Positions 8,356 through 17,293 of a stretch of 64,000 nucleotides of DNA are shown one piece after another. The stretch spans positions 186,001 through 250,000 of the forward strand of contig NZ_LVEJ01000016.1 of assembly GCF_001648775.1 (NCBI RefSeq), read 5' to 3'. Source of the stretch: Pseudomonas fluorescens. GTDB taxonomy: Bacteria > Pseudomonadota > Gammaproteobacteria > Pseudomonadales > Pseudomonadaceae. The notes beneath the pieces are model-generated. The model was given only the letters and a program-made list of their open reading frames with translations, ran no database searches and was not told where the DNA came from. Each line of letters opens with the position of its first letter. Position 1 is the stretch's first letter. Made by a program: the position numbers and the translations under genes.

Positions 8356-9378
8356 TCAGGAACCCAGCAGCTCAGCCTTGACCAGCTTCGCCTGCTCGTC
8401 GGCGTGGTACGAAGAACGTACCAGCGGGCCCGAGGCAACGTTTTTGAAGCCCATCTTGTAACCTTCCTCGGCGAACCAGGCGAAGGTGTCCGGGTGCACG
8501 AAACGCTGCACCGGCAAGTGGCTGCGCGACGGTTGCAGGTACTGACCGAGGGTCAACATGTCGATGTCGTGTTCGCGCATGCGCTTCATCACTTCGATGA
8601 CTTCATCATCGGTCTCGCCCAGCCCCAGCATCAGGCCGGATTTGGTCGGAATGTGCGGCATCATCTGTTTGAAGCGCTGCAGCAGGGTCAACGACCACTG
8701 GTAGTCCGAACCCGGACGCGCAGCCTTGTACAGGCGCGGCACGGTTTCCAGGTTGTGGTTGAACACATCCGGTGGCTCGGCCGCGGTGATTTCCAGCGCG
8801 ACGTCCATGCGGCCACGGTAGTCCGGAACCAGGGTTTCCAGCTGCACGTTCGGCGACAGTTTGCGGATTTCGCGGATGCAGTCGGCAAAGTGCTGGGCAC
8901 CGCCGTCACGCAGGTCGTCGCGGTCAACCGAGGTGATCACCACATACTTGAGCTTGAGGTCGGCGATGGCGATGGCCAGGCTTTCCGGCTCGTTGACGTC
9001 CAGTGGCTTCGGACGACCGTGGCCAACGTCGCAGAACGGGCAGCGACGGGTGCAGATGTCGCCCATGATCATGAAGGTCGCGGTGCCACCGGAGAAGCAC
9101 TCGCCGAGGTTCGGGCAGGACGCTTCTTCGCAAACGCTGTGCAGCTTGTGTTTGCGCAGCAGGCTCTTGATCCGGTCGACTTCCGGCGAAACCGGGATGC
9201 GTACGCGAATCCAGTCAGGTTTCTTCGGCAGCTCGGTGGTCGGAATGATCTTTACCGGGATGCGTGCAACCTTCTCGGCGCCGCGCAGCTTGACGCCGGC
9301 TTCTACCTTGGGACGCGGGGCCGGGCGCTCGGTCACGTCGAGCGTCGGGATCATGGTTTGCACTGCATCAGTAGTCAT
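8356..9378 (-). CDS. lipA: Lipoyl synthase
   Basis: Radical-SAM enzyme inserting two sulfurs into octanoyl groups on lipoyl domains. The 340-residue protein shows the auxiliary cluster motif CEEASCPNLGEC (CX4CX5C) and the radical-SAM motif CTRRCPFC (CX3CX2C), then GLMLGLGETDDEV and TLGQYLQPSRSHLPV. The C-terminal GPLVRSSYHADEQ contains the conserved RSSYHA. The family length is about 320, so the N-terminus is slightly longer. It is the last gene of the ybeD-lipB-lipA run, one base after lipB, and ends at a strong terminator. Confidence 0.97.
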   Translation of the reverse strand: MTTDAVQTMIPTLDVTERPAPRPKVEAGVKLRGAEKVARIPVKIIPTTELPKKPDWIRVRIPVSPEVDRIKSLLRKHKLHSVCEEASCPNLGECFSGGTATFMIMGDICTRRCPFCDVGHGRPKPLDVNEPESLAIAIADLKLKYVVITSVDRDDLRDGGAQHFADCIREIRKLSPNVQLETLVPDYRGRMDVALEITAAEPPDVFNHNLETVPRLYKAARPGSDYQWSLTLLQRFKQMMPHIPTKSGLMLGLGETDDEVIEVMKRMREHDIDMLTLGQYLQPSRSHLPVQRFVHPDTFAWFAEEGYKMGFKNVASGPLVRSSYHADEQAKLVKAELLGS

Positions 9379-9379
9379 A

Positions 9380-10027
9380 TCAGTCGATTCCGCCCGTCAG
9401 GGTCGTCTGCTCAGCATAGTCGAGGTGTTTGACGAGCTGCGCGCGCAGCCGGGCACTTACCTCGGCAAATTCAATCGATCCTGCGTGATCGCTCAGCTGG
9501 GTCATCGCCAGCCCGGCATAGCCGCAGGGATTAATCCGTCGAAACGGTTCCAGGTTCATATCCACGTTCAGGGCCAGGCCATGAAAGGAACAACCGTGGC
9601 GAATCCGCAAACCCAGAGAAGCGATTTTCGCTCCATCGACATAGACGCCGGGAGCATCTGGCTTGGCTGCAGCGGTTACGCCGTAGCTGGCCAGCAGTTC
9701 AATCAGGCAAAGCTCCATGCGGCTGACCAGATCACGCACACCGAAACCCAGCTTGCGTACATCCAGCAACAGATAGGCCACCAACTGGCCGGGGCCATGA
9801 TAAGTCACCTGCCCGCCGCGATCGACCTGCACCACCGGGATATCACCCGGCAGCAACAAATGTTCGGCCTTGCCGGCCTGGCCCTGAGTGAACACCGGTG
9901 GGTGTTCGACGAGCCAGATTTCGTCGGCGGCATCGCTGCCGCGTTCGTTGGTAAAACGTTGCATGGCATGCCAGACCGGCTCGTAAGCCATCTGGCCGAG
10001 CTCACGAAAGCCCAGCGTGCCCGGCAT
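9380..10027 (-). CDS. lipB: Octanoyl-[ACP]:protein octanoyltransferase
   Basis: Moves the octanoyl group from acyl carrier protein to lipoyl domains, supplying the substrate of LipA. The 215-residue protein has VDRGGQVTYHGPGQLVAYLL with the conserved RGG and the GPGQL segment holding the catalytic Lys/Cys surroundings, GVYVDGAKIASLGLRI with the catalytic Lys, and INPCGYAGLAMTQL with the catalytic Cys. A GTG at 10030 is also possible; the ATG at 10027 overlaps the ybeD stop as TGATG, typical of translational coupling. Confidence 0.95.
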   Translation of the reverse strand: MPGTLGFRELGQMAYEPVWHAMQRFTNERGSDAADEIWLVEHPPVFTQGQAGKAEHLLLPGDIPVVQVDRGGQVTYHGPGQLVAYLLLDVRKLGFGVRDLVSRMELCLIELLASYGVTAAAKPDAPGVYVDGAKIASLGLRIRHGCSFHGLALNVDMNLEPFRRINPCGYAGLAMTQLSDHAGSIEFAEVSARLRAQLVKHLDYAEQTTLTGGID

Positions 10028-10302
10028 CACAACACCATGTGCACGAAGCCGGTCGCCCGCAGTTCGCTGTTGATGTTGTACAGCTGATCCTGATCGGTCG
10101 CGACGATGTGCAACTGAATGGTGGTGTATTTGCCGTTGGTGCTTTGACGCTCGTCGATGCGCTCATCATTGATGGTCGCGTGTTTCTTGACGATGTCGAT
10201 GATCTTGTCTTTGTTGCCCACACCGGTATCGCTGATCACCTTAACGGGATAATCCGTGACAGGGAATTCGATCTTTGGCGCCTTTACTTCGGTATCGGTC
10301 AT
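10027..10302 (-). CDS. ybeD: DUF493 family protein YbeD
   Basis: A 91-residue protein with a ferredoxin-like fold in the family, of unclear role but almost always next to lipB. The start is the ATG at 10302 (MTDTEVKAPKIEFPVTDYPV); the frame is open to 10353 but the upstream part lacks family character. IEFPVTDYPVKVI and the C-terminal TGFVHMVL match DUF493. The stop overlaps the lipB start. Confidence 0.9.
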   Translation of the reverse strand: MTDTEVKAPKIEFPVTDYPVKVISDTGVGNKDKIIDIVKKHATINDERIDERQSTNGKYTTIQLHIVATDQDQLYNINSELRATGFVHMVL

Positions 10303-10339
10303 GGCGTAACGGCCTCTTGAGCGCAAGCCGTGATAACGC

Positions 10340-10374
10340 GCATGGCCCCGCACCGGATCGGGGCGGGGCCATGC
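10340..10374 (-). terminator. GC-rich hairpin between dacC and ybeD
   Basis: Perfect 11-base stem GCATGGCCCCG / CGGGGCCATGC with a 13-base loop, 14 bases past the dacC stop. There is no T run after it on the minus strand, so it may be an RNA-stabilising or attenuating hairpin rather than a complete terminator. Confidence 0.45.
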
Positions 10375-10387
10375 AGGTCAACACAAA

Positions 10388-11545
10388 TCAGTTGAACAAG
10401 CCGTAGAAGAATAGACGGATGCTATCCCACATGCGGCGGAAGATACCACCCTCCTCGACGCCATCCAGAGCGATCAGGTCAGCGCTGTGCACGACCTTGT
10501 CTTCCAGTTTGACTTCGACTTTACCGATCACGTCGCCCTTGGCGATTGGCGCGGTCAGTTGCGGGTTCATGGTCATGCTCGCAGCGAGCTTCTTCAGCTG
10601 GCCTTTTGGCAGGGTCATGGTCAGGTCTTCAGCCAGGCCGGCCTTGACTTGATTGGTGGTGCCTTTCCACACCGGGGCCTGAGCCAGTTCGGTGCCCTTC
10701 TGATAGAAGGTCTGGGTTTCGAAGAAGCGGAAACCGTAGGTCAGCAGCTTCTGGGTTTCAGCGGCGCGAGCCACTTCGCTGTTGGTGCCGAACACCACGG
10801 CGATCAGGCGCTGGCCATCACGTACAGCCGAAGACACCATGCAGTAGCCGGCTTCGTCGGTGTGACCGGTCTTCAGACCGTCAACGGTCTTGTCGCGCCA
10901 CAGCAGCAGGTTGCGGTTAGGCTGCTTGATGCCGTTCCAGAAGAACTCTTTCTGCGAGTAGATCGCGTAGTGAGCCGGGTCTTCGTGGATGATCGCACGG
11001 GCCAGGATCGCCATGTCGTGAGCCGACGAGTAGTGCTCAGGGTTTGGCAGACCGGTCGGGTTCATGAAGTGGGAATTGGTCATGCCCAGATCAGCGACGG
11101 TCTTGTTCATCAGGTCGGCGAACGCGTCTTCGCTGCCGGCGATGTGCTCGGACAGGGCCACGCTGGCGTCGTTGCCGGACTGGATGATGATGCCGTGCAG
11201 CAGGTCGCTGACAGTGACCTGCGAGCCGACTTTGATGAACATCCGCGAACCGCCGGTGCGCCAGGCGTTTTCGCTGACGGTCACTGGATCGTTTTCACCG
11301 ATCTGGCCACGACGGATTTCCAGGGTCGCGATGTACGCGGTCATCAGTTTGGTCAGGCTGGCCGGAGGCAGACGCTGGTCGCCATTGTTCTCAACCAGCA
11401 CGTTGCCGCTGCTGGCATCCATCAGAACGTAGGCTTTGGCGGCCAGTTGCGGTGGCGACGGCATCATCTCGGCCGCGAAGGCGGCTGGCGAGAGGAGCAG
11501 CGGGACTAGCAGACACAGGCGTTTGGCAAAGGTGGTGATGTTCAT
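10388..11545 (-). CDS. dacC: D-alanyl-D-alanine carboxypeptidase, PBP5/6 type
   Basis: Trims the terminal D-Ala from peptidoglycan stem peptides in the periplasm. From the ATG at 11545 the protein has 385 residues with a cleavable signal peptide (LLVPLLLSPAAFAA, about residues 12-25). The penicillin-binding motifs are complete: S63-L-T-K66 in PPASLTKLM, SGNDAS for SxN, and LKTGHTDEAGYC for KTG. The C-terminal PBP5_C beta domain is followed by an amphipathic end (RRMWDSIRLFFYGLFN) that would anchor the enzyme to the inner membrane. The gene lies in the rodA-mltB-rlpA-dacC wall-growth block. Confidence 0.95.
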   Translation of the reverse strand: MNITTFAKRLCLLVPLLLSPAAFAAEMMPSPPQLAAKAYVLMDASSGNVLVENNGDQRLPPASLTKLMTAYIATLEIRRGQIGENDPVTVSENAWRTGGSRMFIKVGSQVTVSDLLHGIIIQSGNDASVALSEHIAGSEDAFADLMNKTVADLGMTNSHFMNPTGLPNPEHYSSAHDMAILARAIIHEDPAHYAIYSQKEFFWNGIKQPNRNLLLWRDKTVDGLKTGHTDEAGYCMVSSAVRDGQRLIAVVFGTNSEVARAAETQKLLTYGFRFFETQTFYQKGTELAQAPVWKGTTNQVKAGLAEDLTMTLPKGQLKKLAASMTMNPQLTAPIAKGDVIGKVEVKLEDKVVHSADLIALDGVEEGGIFRRMWDSIRLFFYGLFN

Positions 11546-11684
11546 CCGTCTCTCGAAATCGCTAATGGAAACTGTCCTTGCGGACAAAATTTAATCAGAT
11601 GACTTTCTAACGAGCCATCGCGTGTTCAGTTGCTCACTCCAGTCACCCTTGCCGGGCTTTTGTTCTTCGACGAGCCAACAACCT

Positions 11685-11711
11685 GATTCACCCCCCAATC
11701 GCTGGTGAATC
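11685..11711 (-). terminator. Hairpin after rlpA
   Basis: Perfect inverted repeat GATTCACC / GGTGAATC with an 11-base spacer, 24 bases past the rlpA stop. No T run follows in either direction, so only a weak terminator or attenuator can be argued. Confidence 0.3.
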
Positions 11712-11734
11712 GTCAATCAAGTTCTACGTGTTGC

Positions 11735-12748
11735 TTACTCGGTAACCACACTTGGCGAACCAAGGTTGGCCAGGCGCACGCTGTTCTGCACCTGGGCGAT
11801 TTCACCCGGCGAGCCGATCGGCCCCAGGCGTACCCGATGCAGGGTCTGCTGATTGCGCACGATCGAGCTGATGAACACCGGAGCGCTCACCATCCCGCTG
11901 AGCTTCGACCTCAGGAGTTCTGCAGCGTCCGGGTTGGCGAACGCGCCCACCTGCAGATACTGGCCAGTTGCTGTTGCAGAAGCGTTTTTTTTTGCACTCA
12001 TCGGCACGGGGACGGTGTCAGAGGCGTGTTGCTGCGGGGGCGGCGTCCATTGCTCGACGGTGCCGGCCGACGCCGTGATCACCGGAGCGCTGTTCTGCGC
12101 GACCTGCGGCTCATTGAGCATCAACGGTGCCGGACGGCCCTTGGCGGCCCAATACTGCTGCGGATCGATGCCTTCGACCTTGACGTGCGCCGTGCCGGTT
12201 TCGGCATAACCGAGTTTTTTTGCGGCGGCGTAAGACAAGTCGATGATGCGATCGGAATAGAACGGCCCCCGGTCATTGACCCGCAGGATCACCGTGCGGT
12301 TGTTGTCCAGGTTGGTCACCCGAACGTAACTTGGCAGCGGTAATGTCTTGTGGGCGGCACTCATGCCGTACAGGTCGTAGACCTCGCCGTTGGCGGTGTT
12401 CTGACCGTGAAACTTGGTGCCGTACCACGACGCTGTGCCGGAAGCGACGTAGGTCTTGGATTCCTGCAACGGGAAGTAGGTCTTGCCCAGTACGGTGTAC
12501 GGGTTGGCCTTGTACGGGCCGGTGTGCAGGGTCGGCGTGGCATCGGGGATGCGCGACACGTCGACATCCCACCAAGGCGCGCCGTCTTTGTGCGCACGGT
12601 TGATGTCCAGACCCGGCTGCGCACGCACAGCAGTGGATGTGGTTGTTTTCGGCGTCGGCGAACGGCTGGTCGTGCAACTGGCGACCAGCACCGCCAACGC
12701 AGCGAAGGCCACCAGCTTCAGGGGTTTATTGTTAGGCAATGCCCGCAT
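11735..12748 (-). CDS. rlpA: Septal-ring lytic transglycosylase RlpA (lipoprotein)
   Basis: Outer-membrane lipoprotein that, in P. aeruginosa, cleaves glycan strands stripped of peptides at the division site. The 337-residue protein has a signal ending LVASC. The double-psi beta-barrel domain contains ASWYGTKFHGQNTANGE, with the catalytic Glu, and RVNDRGPFYSDRIIDLSYAA, with the conserved Asp. A proline-rich linker leads to a C-terminal SPOR domain (about 255-335, YLQVGAFANPDAAELLRSKL) that binds denuded glycans. Its start overlaps the mltB stop as TAATG. Confidence 0.94.
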   Translation of the reverse strand: MRALPNNKPLKLVAFAALAVLVASCTTSRSPTPKTTTSTAVRAQPGLDINRAHKDGAPWWDVDVSRIPDATPTLHTGPYKANPYTVLGKTYFPLQESKTYVASGTASWYGTKFHGQNTANGEVYDLYGMSAAHKTLPLPSYVRVTNLDNNRTVILRVNDRGPFYSDRIIDLSYAAAKKLGYAETGTAHVKVEGIDPQQYWAAKGRPAPLMLNEPQVAQNSAPVITASAGTVEQWTPPPQQHASDTVPVPMSAKKNASATATGQYLQVGAFANPDAAELLRSKLSGMVSAPVFISSIVRNQQTLHRVRLGPIGSPGEIAQVQNSVRLANLGSPSVVTE

Positions 12749-13758
12749 TACTTGACGCCCCGTGCTTGTACCAGCTGTTCAGACAGTTGATGTACGGCCA
12801 TGGCGTACATCACGCTGCGGTTATAACGCGTGATCGCGTAGAAATTCTTCAGGCCCATCCAGTATTCAGGGCCGTTCTCGCCTTCGAGGCGAAATGCAGT
12901 CACCGGCATATCATCGCGCAGCGCATCATGACTTGACCAGCCCAGCGCTCGCAACTCTCCGACCGTCTTCGTCGGCTCGATACCGGTGGTCAGGCCTTCG
13001 TCGACCTGCTCGCCACGCACATCGGCGCGGCTGACCACCGGTTCGCCGGCGACCCAGCCGTGACGCTTGAAATAACTGGCAACGCTACCGATCGCATCAT
13101 CCGGGTTGTTCCAGATATTGATGTGGCCGTCACCGTCAAAGTCCACCGCATACGCGCGAAAGCTGCTCGGCATGAACTGCGGCAACCCCATCGCCCCGGC
13201 ATACGAGCCTTTGAGGGTCAATGGATCGATCTGTTCTTCGCGCGCCAGCAGCAGGAACTCACGCAGTTCCTTGCGGAAAAATTCGGCACGGGGAGGATAG
13301 TCGAAACCGAGCGTGGACAATGCATCGATCACCCGGAAATTACCGGTATTACGTCCGAAAAAGGTCTCGACGCCGATAATCGACACGATGACTTGTGCCG
13401 GTACGCCGTATTCCTGTTCGGCACGGGCCAGGGTCGCCTCGTGCTGGCGCCAGAAGTCCACACCGCGGGCGATGCGCGCGTCGGTGATGAACATCGGACG
13501 GTATTCTTTCCACTGTTTGACCCGTTCGGCGGGTTTGGAAATGGCGTCAAGAATCGACTGCTTGCGCTCTGCCTCGCGGAACACGCCCATCAGTTGTTCA
13601 CCGGCGAAACCATAGTCGCGGGTCATTTCACCGACGAACTCGGCCACCTGCGGCGAGCCTTCGTATTCGCCGGCCAGCGCTTCCTGCACGCTCCCCAGCA
13701 GGCCCATCAGGCCAACCAGCGGCGCGCATCGAGTCGCCCAGCCACGCATTACTTGCAT
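12748..13758 (-). CDS. mltB: Lytic murein transglycosylase B
   Basis: Glycan-cleaving periplasmic enzyme of the GH103 family. The 336-residue protein starts at the ATG 13758 (MQVMRGWATRC), chosen because GGTGAAGAG lies just upstream; the frame is open to 13794. A hydrophobic signal (LVGLMGLLGSVQEALA) precedes the domain. SIIGVETFFGRNTG holds the catalytic Glu131; GAMGLPQFMPSSFRAYAVDF and the YAITRYN segment are typical. There is no clear lipobox, so it is probably soluble, like SltB1. It sits between rodA and rlpA. Confidence 0.93.
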   Translation of the reverse strand: MQVMRGWATRCAPLVGLMGLLGSVQEALAGEYEGSPQVAEFVGEMTRDYGFAGEQLMGVFREAERKQSILDAISKPAERVKQWKEYRPMFITDARIARGVDFWRQHEATLARAEQEYGVPAQVIVSIIGVETFFGRNTGNFRVIDALSTLGFDYPPRAEFFRKELREFLLLAREEQIDPLTLKGSYAGAMGLPQFMPSSFRAYAVDFDGDGHINIWNNPDDAIGSVASYFKRHGWVAGEPVVSRADVRGEQVDEGLTTGIEPTKTVGELRALGWSSHDALRDDMPVTAFRLEGENGPEYWMGLKNFYAITRYNRSVMYAMAVHQLSEQLVQARGVK

Positions 13759-13775
13759 TGAACTCTTCACCTTAT

Positions 13776-14918
13776 TCAAACCTGTGCGATCCACTTGCGA
13801 TGGGTATGGATCGACATCAAAACCCCAAACGCTGACAGCAGTGTCACCAGCGAAGTTCCTCCGTAGCTAATGAACGGCAACGGCACCCCTACGACCGGCA
13901 ACAGGCCACTGACCATACCGATGTTGACGAAAACGTAAACAAAAAACGTCATGGTCAACGCCCCGGCGAGCAATTTGCCGAACAGCGTTTGCGCCTGGGC
14001 GGTAATCACCAGCCCCCGGCCAATCAGCAACAGATAGATCAGCAACAGCGCACAAATGCCCACCAGCCCGAACTCTTCGCCGAGTACGGCAATGATGAAG
14101 TCGGTGTGGCTTTCCGGCAGGAAGTCCAGGTGTGACTGGGTGCCGAGCAGCCAGCCCTTGCCGAACACGCCGCCGGAACCGATCGCGGCTTTCGACTGAA
14201 TGATGTTCCAGCCAGTACCCAACGGATCGCTTTCCGGATCGAGGAAGGTCAGGATTCGCTGCTTCTGGTAGTCGTGCATGATGAAAAACCACATCGCTAC
14301 CGACACCGGAATCGCCGCCGCCAGCACGCTGAGGATCCAGCGCCAGCGCAGCCCGCCCATGAACAGCACGAACGCCCCGCCCGCCAGAATCAGCAGCGAA
14401 GTACCGAGGTCAGGCTGACGCACGATCAGTACAAACGGCACGCCGATCAACATCAAACTGATGCCGACGTGCTTGAGTTGCGGTGGCAGCGTGCGCTTGG
14501 ACAGGTACCAGGCGATGGTTGCCGGCATCAGGATCTTCATGAATTCCGAGGGCTGGAAACGAATCACCCCGGGGATGTTGATCCAGCGCGTCGCACCCAT
14601 GGCGTTGTGGCCCATGATGTCGACGACCATCAGCAACACCACGCCGATCACGTAGCCCAGCGGCACCCAACGCGCCATGAAACGCGGTTCGAACTGGGCG
14701 ATGACGATCATCGACACCAGGCCGATGCCGAACGAAGTGGCCTGTTTGGCCAGCAGGTCCCAGCTCTTGCCGCTCGCCGAATACAGCACGAACAGGCTGC
14801 CCGCCGCGAGAATCAGCAGCAGGATCAGCAATGGGCCATCGATATGCAGTCTTTGCAGCAACGTCGCGCGGCGACGCATCACATCCTCACTGGAGAGCAT
14901 GCGATCAAAGTTATTCAT
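13776..14918 (-). CDS. rodA: Peptidoglycan glycosyltransferase RodA
   Basis: SEDS-family polytopic membrane glycosyltransferase that polymerises lipid II for lateral wall growth with PBP2. The 380-residue protein has about ten membrane segments and conserved loops: WINIPGVIRFQPSEFMKI, VRQPDLGTSLL, and near the end GVPLPFISYGGTSL. The ATG at 14918 overlaps the end of mrdA (ATGAATAA), which argues for coupled translation; the frame is open to 14939. Confidence 0.96.
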   Translation of the reverse strand: MNNFDRMLSSEDVMRRRATLLQRLHIDGPLLILLLILAAGSLFVLYSASGKSWDLLAKQATSFGIGLVSMIVIAQFEPRFMARWVPLGYVIGVVLLMVVDIMGHNAMGATRWINIPGVIRFQPSEFMKILMPATIAWYLSKRTLPPQLKHVGISLMLIGVPFVLIVRQPDLGTSLLILAGGAFVLFMGGLRWRWILSVLAAAIPVSVAMWFFIMHDYQKQRILTFLDPESDPLGTGWNIIQSKAAIGSGGVFGKGWLLGTQSHLDFLPESHTDFIIAVLGEEFGLVGICALLLIYLLLIGRGLVITAQAQTLFGKLLAGALTMTFFVYVFVNIGMVSGLLPVVGVPLPFISYGGTSLVTLLSAFGVLMSIHTHRKWIAQV

Positions 14919-16806
14919 CACGGGCCGTAGCCTCCGCACTGATTGGGCTGGCGTATTCGGCCTTCAAACGTCCGTCCTGATCGAGCAGCCAGGCGTCCAT
15001 GACCTGACGCACCACCGGCGCGGCGACGCCGGAACCGGACTCACCGTTCTCGACCATCACCGACACGACGATGCGTGGATCATCGGCCGGGGCAAAACCG
15101 ACGAACAAGGCGTGGTCGCGGTGACGCTCCTGAACCTTGGAGCGGTCGTACTTCTCGCCCTGCTTGATCGCTACCACCTGCGCGGTACCCGACTTGCCGG
15201 CGATGCGGTATTGCGCGCCGATCGCGGCTTTACGCGCGGTGCCGCGAGCACCGTGCATGACCTGCTGCATACCGTGGTTGACCTTGGTCCAGTCCGACGG
15301 ATCGCGCAGGACAATGTCCGGCATCGGGTTTTCATCGACCGGCTTCACCCCTTCCAGGGATTTGGCCAGGTGCGGACGGTTCCAGATGCCTTTGTTGGCG
15401 ACCAGCGCCGTGGCTTGCGCCAACTGCAGCGGGGTCGATTGCATGTAGCCCTGGCCGATCCCGAGAATCAGGGTTTCGCCAGGGAACCACGCCTGTTTGC
15501 GTGTGGCACGTTTCCACTCGCGGGACGGCATCAGACCGGGAGATTCTTCGAACATGTCCAGCGAGACCTTCTGGCCGATGCCGAACTTGTTCATGTAAGT
15601 CGACAACCGATCGATGCCGAGCTTGTGCGCCAGGTCATAGAAGTAAGTGTCGTTGGAACGCATGATCGCCGTGTCGAGGTCGACGAAACCGTCACCGGTG
15701 CGGTTCCAGTTACGGTATTTGTGATCGTAGTTGGGCAGCATGTAGTAGCCCGGGTCGAACACCCGGCTGGATGCTGTCACCACACCGGAATCGAGGCCGG
15801 CAATCGCCACCGCAGGCTTGATCGTCGAGCCCGGCGGATACAGACCGCGCAGCACCCGGTTGAACAACGGCCGATCGATCGAATCACGCAGCTCGGCGTA
15901 GGCCTTGAAGCTGATGCCGGTGACGAACAGGTTCGGGTCGAAACTCGGTTGGCTGACCATCGCCAGCACTTCACCGGTCTTCGGATCAAGCGCAACCACC
16001 GCACCACGACGCCCACCCAGCGCAGCCTCGGCCGCTTCCTGCAACTTGATGTCGAGACTAAGGACGATGTCTTTACCAGGAATCGGATCGGTACGCTTGA
16101 GCACGCGCAAGACGCGGCCGCGGGCGTTGGTCTCGACTTCTTCGTAACCGACCTGACCGTGCAATTCCGGCTCGTAGAAACGCTCGATGCCGGTTTTGCC
16201 GATGTGATGGGTGCCGCTGTAGTTGACCGGGTCGAGGCTCTTCAGCTCTTTCTCGTTGATCCGCCCCATGTAACCGACCGAGTGCGCAAAATGCGCGCCC
16301 TGCGGGTAGTGACGAACCAGTTGCGCGACCACTTCCACGCCGGGCAGGCGGAACTGATTCACCGCGATCCGGGCGATCTGCTCTTCGGTCAGCTCGAACA
16401 GGATCGGCACCGGCTCGAACGGCCGGCGCCCCTGACGCATGCGTTTCTCGAAGATCACCCGGTCCTCGGGCGTCAGCTCCAGCACTTCGACAATGACGTC
16501 GAGCACTTGCTGCCAGTCGCCGGAGCGCTCGCGGGTCATGCTCAGGCTGAAGCTGGGACGGTTGTCCGCCACCACCACGCCGTTGCGGTCGAAAATCAGC
16601 CCGCGGGTCGGTGGAATCGGCTGCACGTGGACGCGGTTGTTTTCCGACAGCGTCGAGTGGTACTCGTACTGGATCACCTGCAAGTAATACAGCCGCGCGA
16701 TCAACACGCCGATCAACAGCACAATCGCAATGGCCCCGAACACGACGCGGCTACGCACCAGGCGTGCGTCCTTTTCGTGGTCCTTGATGCGGATCGGCTG
16801 AGACAT
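14911..16806 (-). CDS. mrdA: Penicillin-binding protein 2
   Basis: Transpeptidase of the elongasome, crosslinking the strands made by RodA. The 631-residue protein starts at ATG 16806 (MSQPIRIKDHEKDARLV), with one membrane anchor around residues 20-40. A dimerisation/pedestal region follows, then the transpeptidase domain: S327 in PPGSTIKPAV (SxxK), SNDTYFYDLA (SxN) and AGKSGTAQVV (KSGT). The length matches the family (about 630). Directly upstream of rodA and 10 bases after rlmH. Confidence 0.96.
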   Translation of the reverse strand: MSQPIRIKDHEKDARLVRSRVVFGAIAIVLLIGVLIARLYYLQVIQYEYHSTLSENNRVHVQPIPPTRGLIFDRNGVVVADNRPSFSLSMTRERSGDWQQVLDVIVEVLELTPEDRVIFEKRMRQGRRPFEPVPILFELTEEQIARIAVNQFRLPGVEVVAQLVRHYPQGAHFAHSVGYMGRINEKELKSLDPVNYSGTHHIGKTGIERFYEPELHGQVGYEEVETNARGRVLRVLKRTDPIPGKDIVLSLDIKLQEAAEAALGGRRGAVVALDPKTGEVLAMVSQPSFDPNLFVTGISFKAYAELRDSIDRPLFNRVLRGLYPPGSTIKPAVAIAGLDSGVVTASSRVFDPGYYMLPNYDHKYRNWNRTGDGFVDLDTAIMRSNDTYFYDLAHKLGIDRLSTYMNKFGIGQKVSLDMFEESPGLMPSREWKRATRKQAWFPGETLILGIGQGYMQSTPLQLAQATALVANKGIWNRPHLAKSLEGVKPVDENPMPDIVLRDPSDWTKVNHGMQQVMHGARGTARKAAIGAQYRIAGKSGTAQVVAIKQGEKYDRSKVQERHRDHALFVGFAPADDPRIVVSVMVENGESGSGVAAPVVRQVMDAWLLDQDGRLKAEYASPISAEATARDE

Positions 16807-16816
16807 GAGGGCAGGC

Positions 16817-17284
16817 TTACTTGTGGTAAGGGTGACCGGACAGCACGGTCCAGGCACGGTACAACTGTTCGCCGATGAGGATTCGCACCAGCGGGTGCGG
16901 CAGCGTCAGTGGCGACAACGACCAGCGCTGATCGGCGCGGGCACAGACTTCCGGCGCCAGCCCTTCCGGGCCACCAACCATGAAATTGACCGTGCGCGAA
17001 TCCAGCCGCCAGCGGTCGAGTTCGACCGCCAGCTGCTCGGTGCTCCAGGGCTTGCCGTGGACTTCCAGCGTGACGATCCGCTCGTTCGGCCCGACCTTGG
17101 CCAGCATGGCTTCGCCTTCCTGGCGGATGAATCGGGCCACGTCGGCATTTTTGCCACGGGTATTGAGCGGAATTTCCACCAGTTCCAGCGCCAGCTCGGA
17201 CGGAAGACGCTTGGCATATTCATGCCAGCCTTCTTCCACCCACTTGGGCATGCGTGAACCGACGGCGATCAGGCGCAGTCGCAC
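16817..17284 (-). CDS. rlmH: 23S rRNA pseudouridine-1915 N3-methyltransferase
   Basis: SPOUT-class methyltransferase acting on helix 69 of 23S rRNA in assembled 70S ribosomes. The 155-residue protein is exactly the family size. FMVGGPEGLAPEV is the trefoil-knot S-adenosylmethionine loop, and the C-terminal RILIGEQLYRAWTVLSGHPYHK is the family's conserved ending. It follows rsfS by nine bases, the usual arrangement. Confidence 0.96.
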   Translation of the reverse strand: MRLRLIAVGSRMPKWVEEGWHEYAKRLPSELALELVEIPLNTRGKNADVARFIRQEGEAMLAKVGPNERIVTLEVHGKPWSTEQLAVELDRWRLDSRTVNFMVGGPEGLAPEVCARADQRWSLSPLTLPHPLVRILIGEQLYRAWTVLSGHPYHK

Positions 17285-17293
17285 AGCAATCCC

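Noticed and set aside
14677..16878. 733-codon frame opposite mrdA
   Set aside because: Same effect: the minus-strand PBP2 with SxxK, SxN and KSGT is the real gene.
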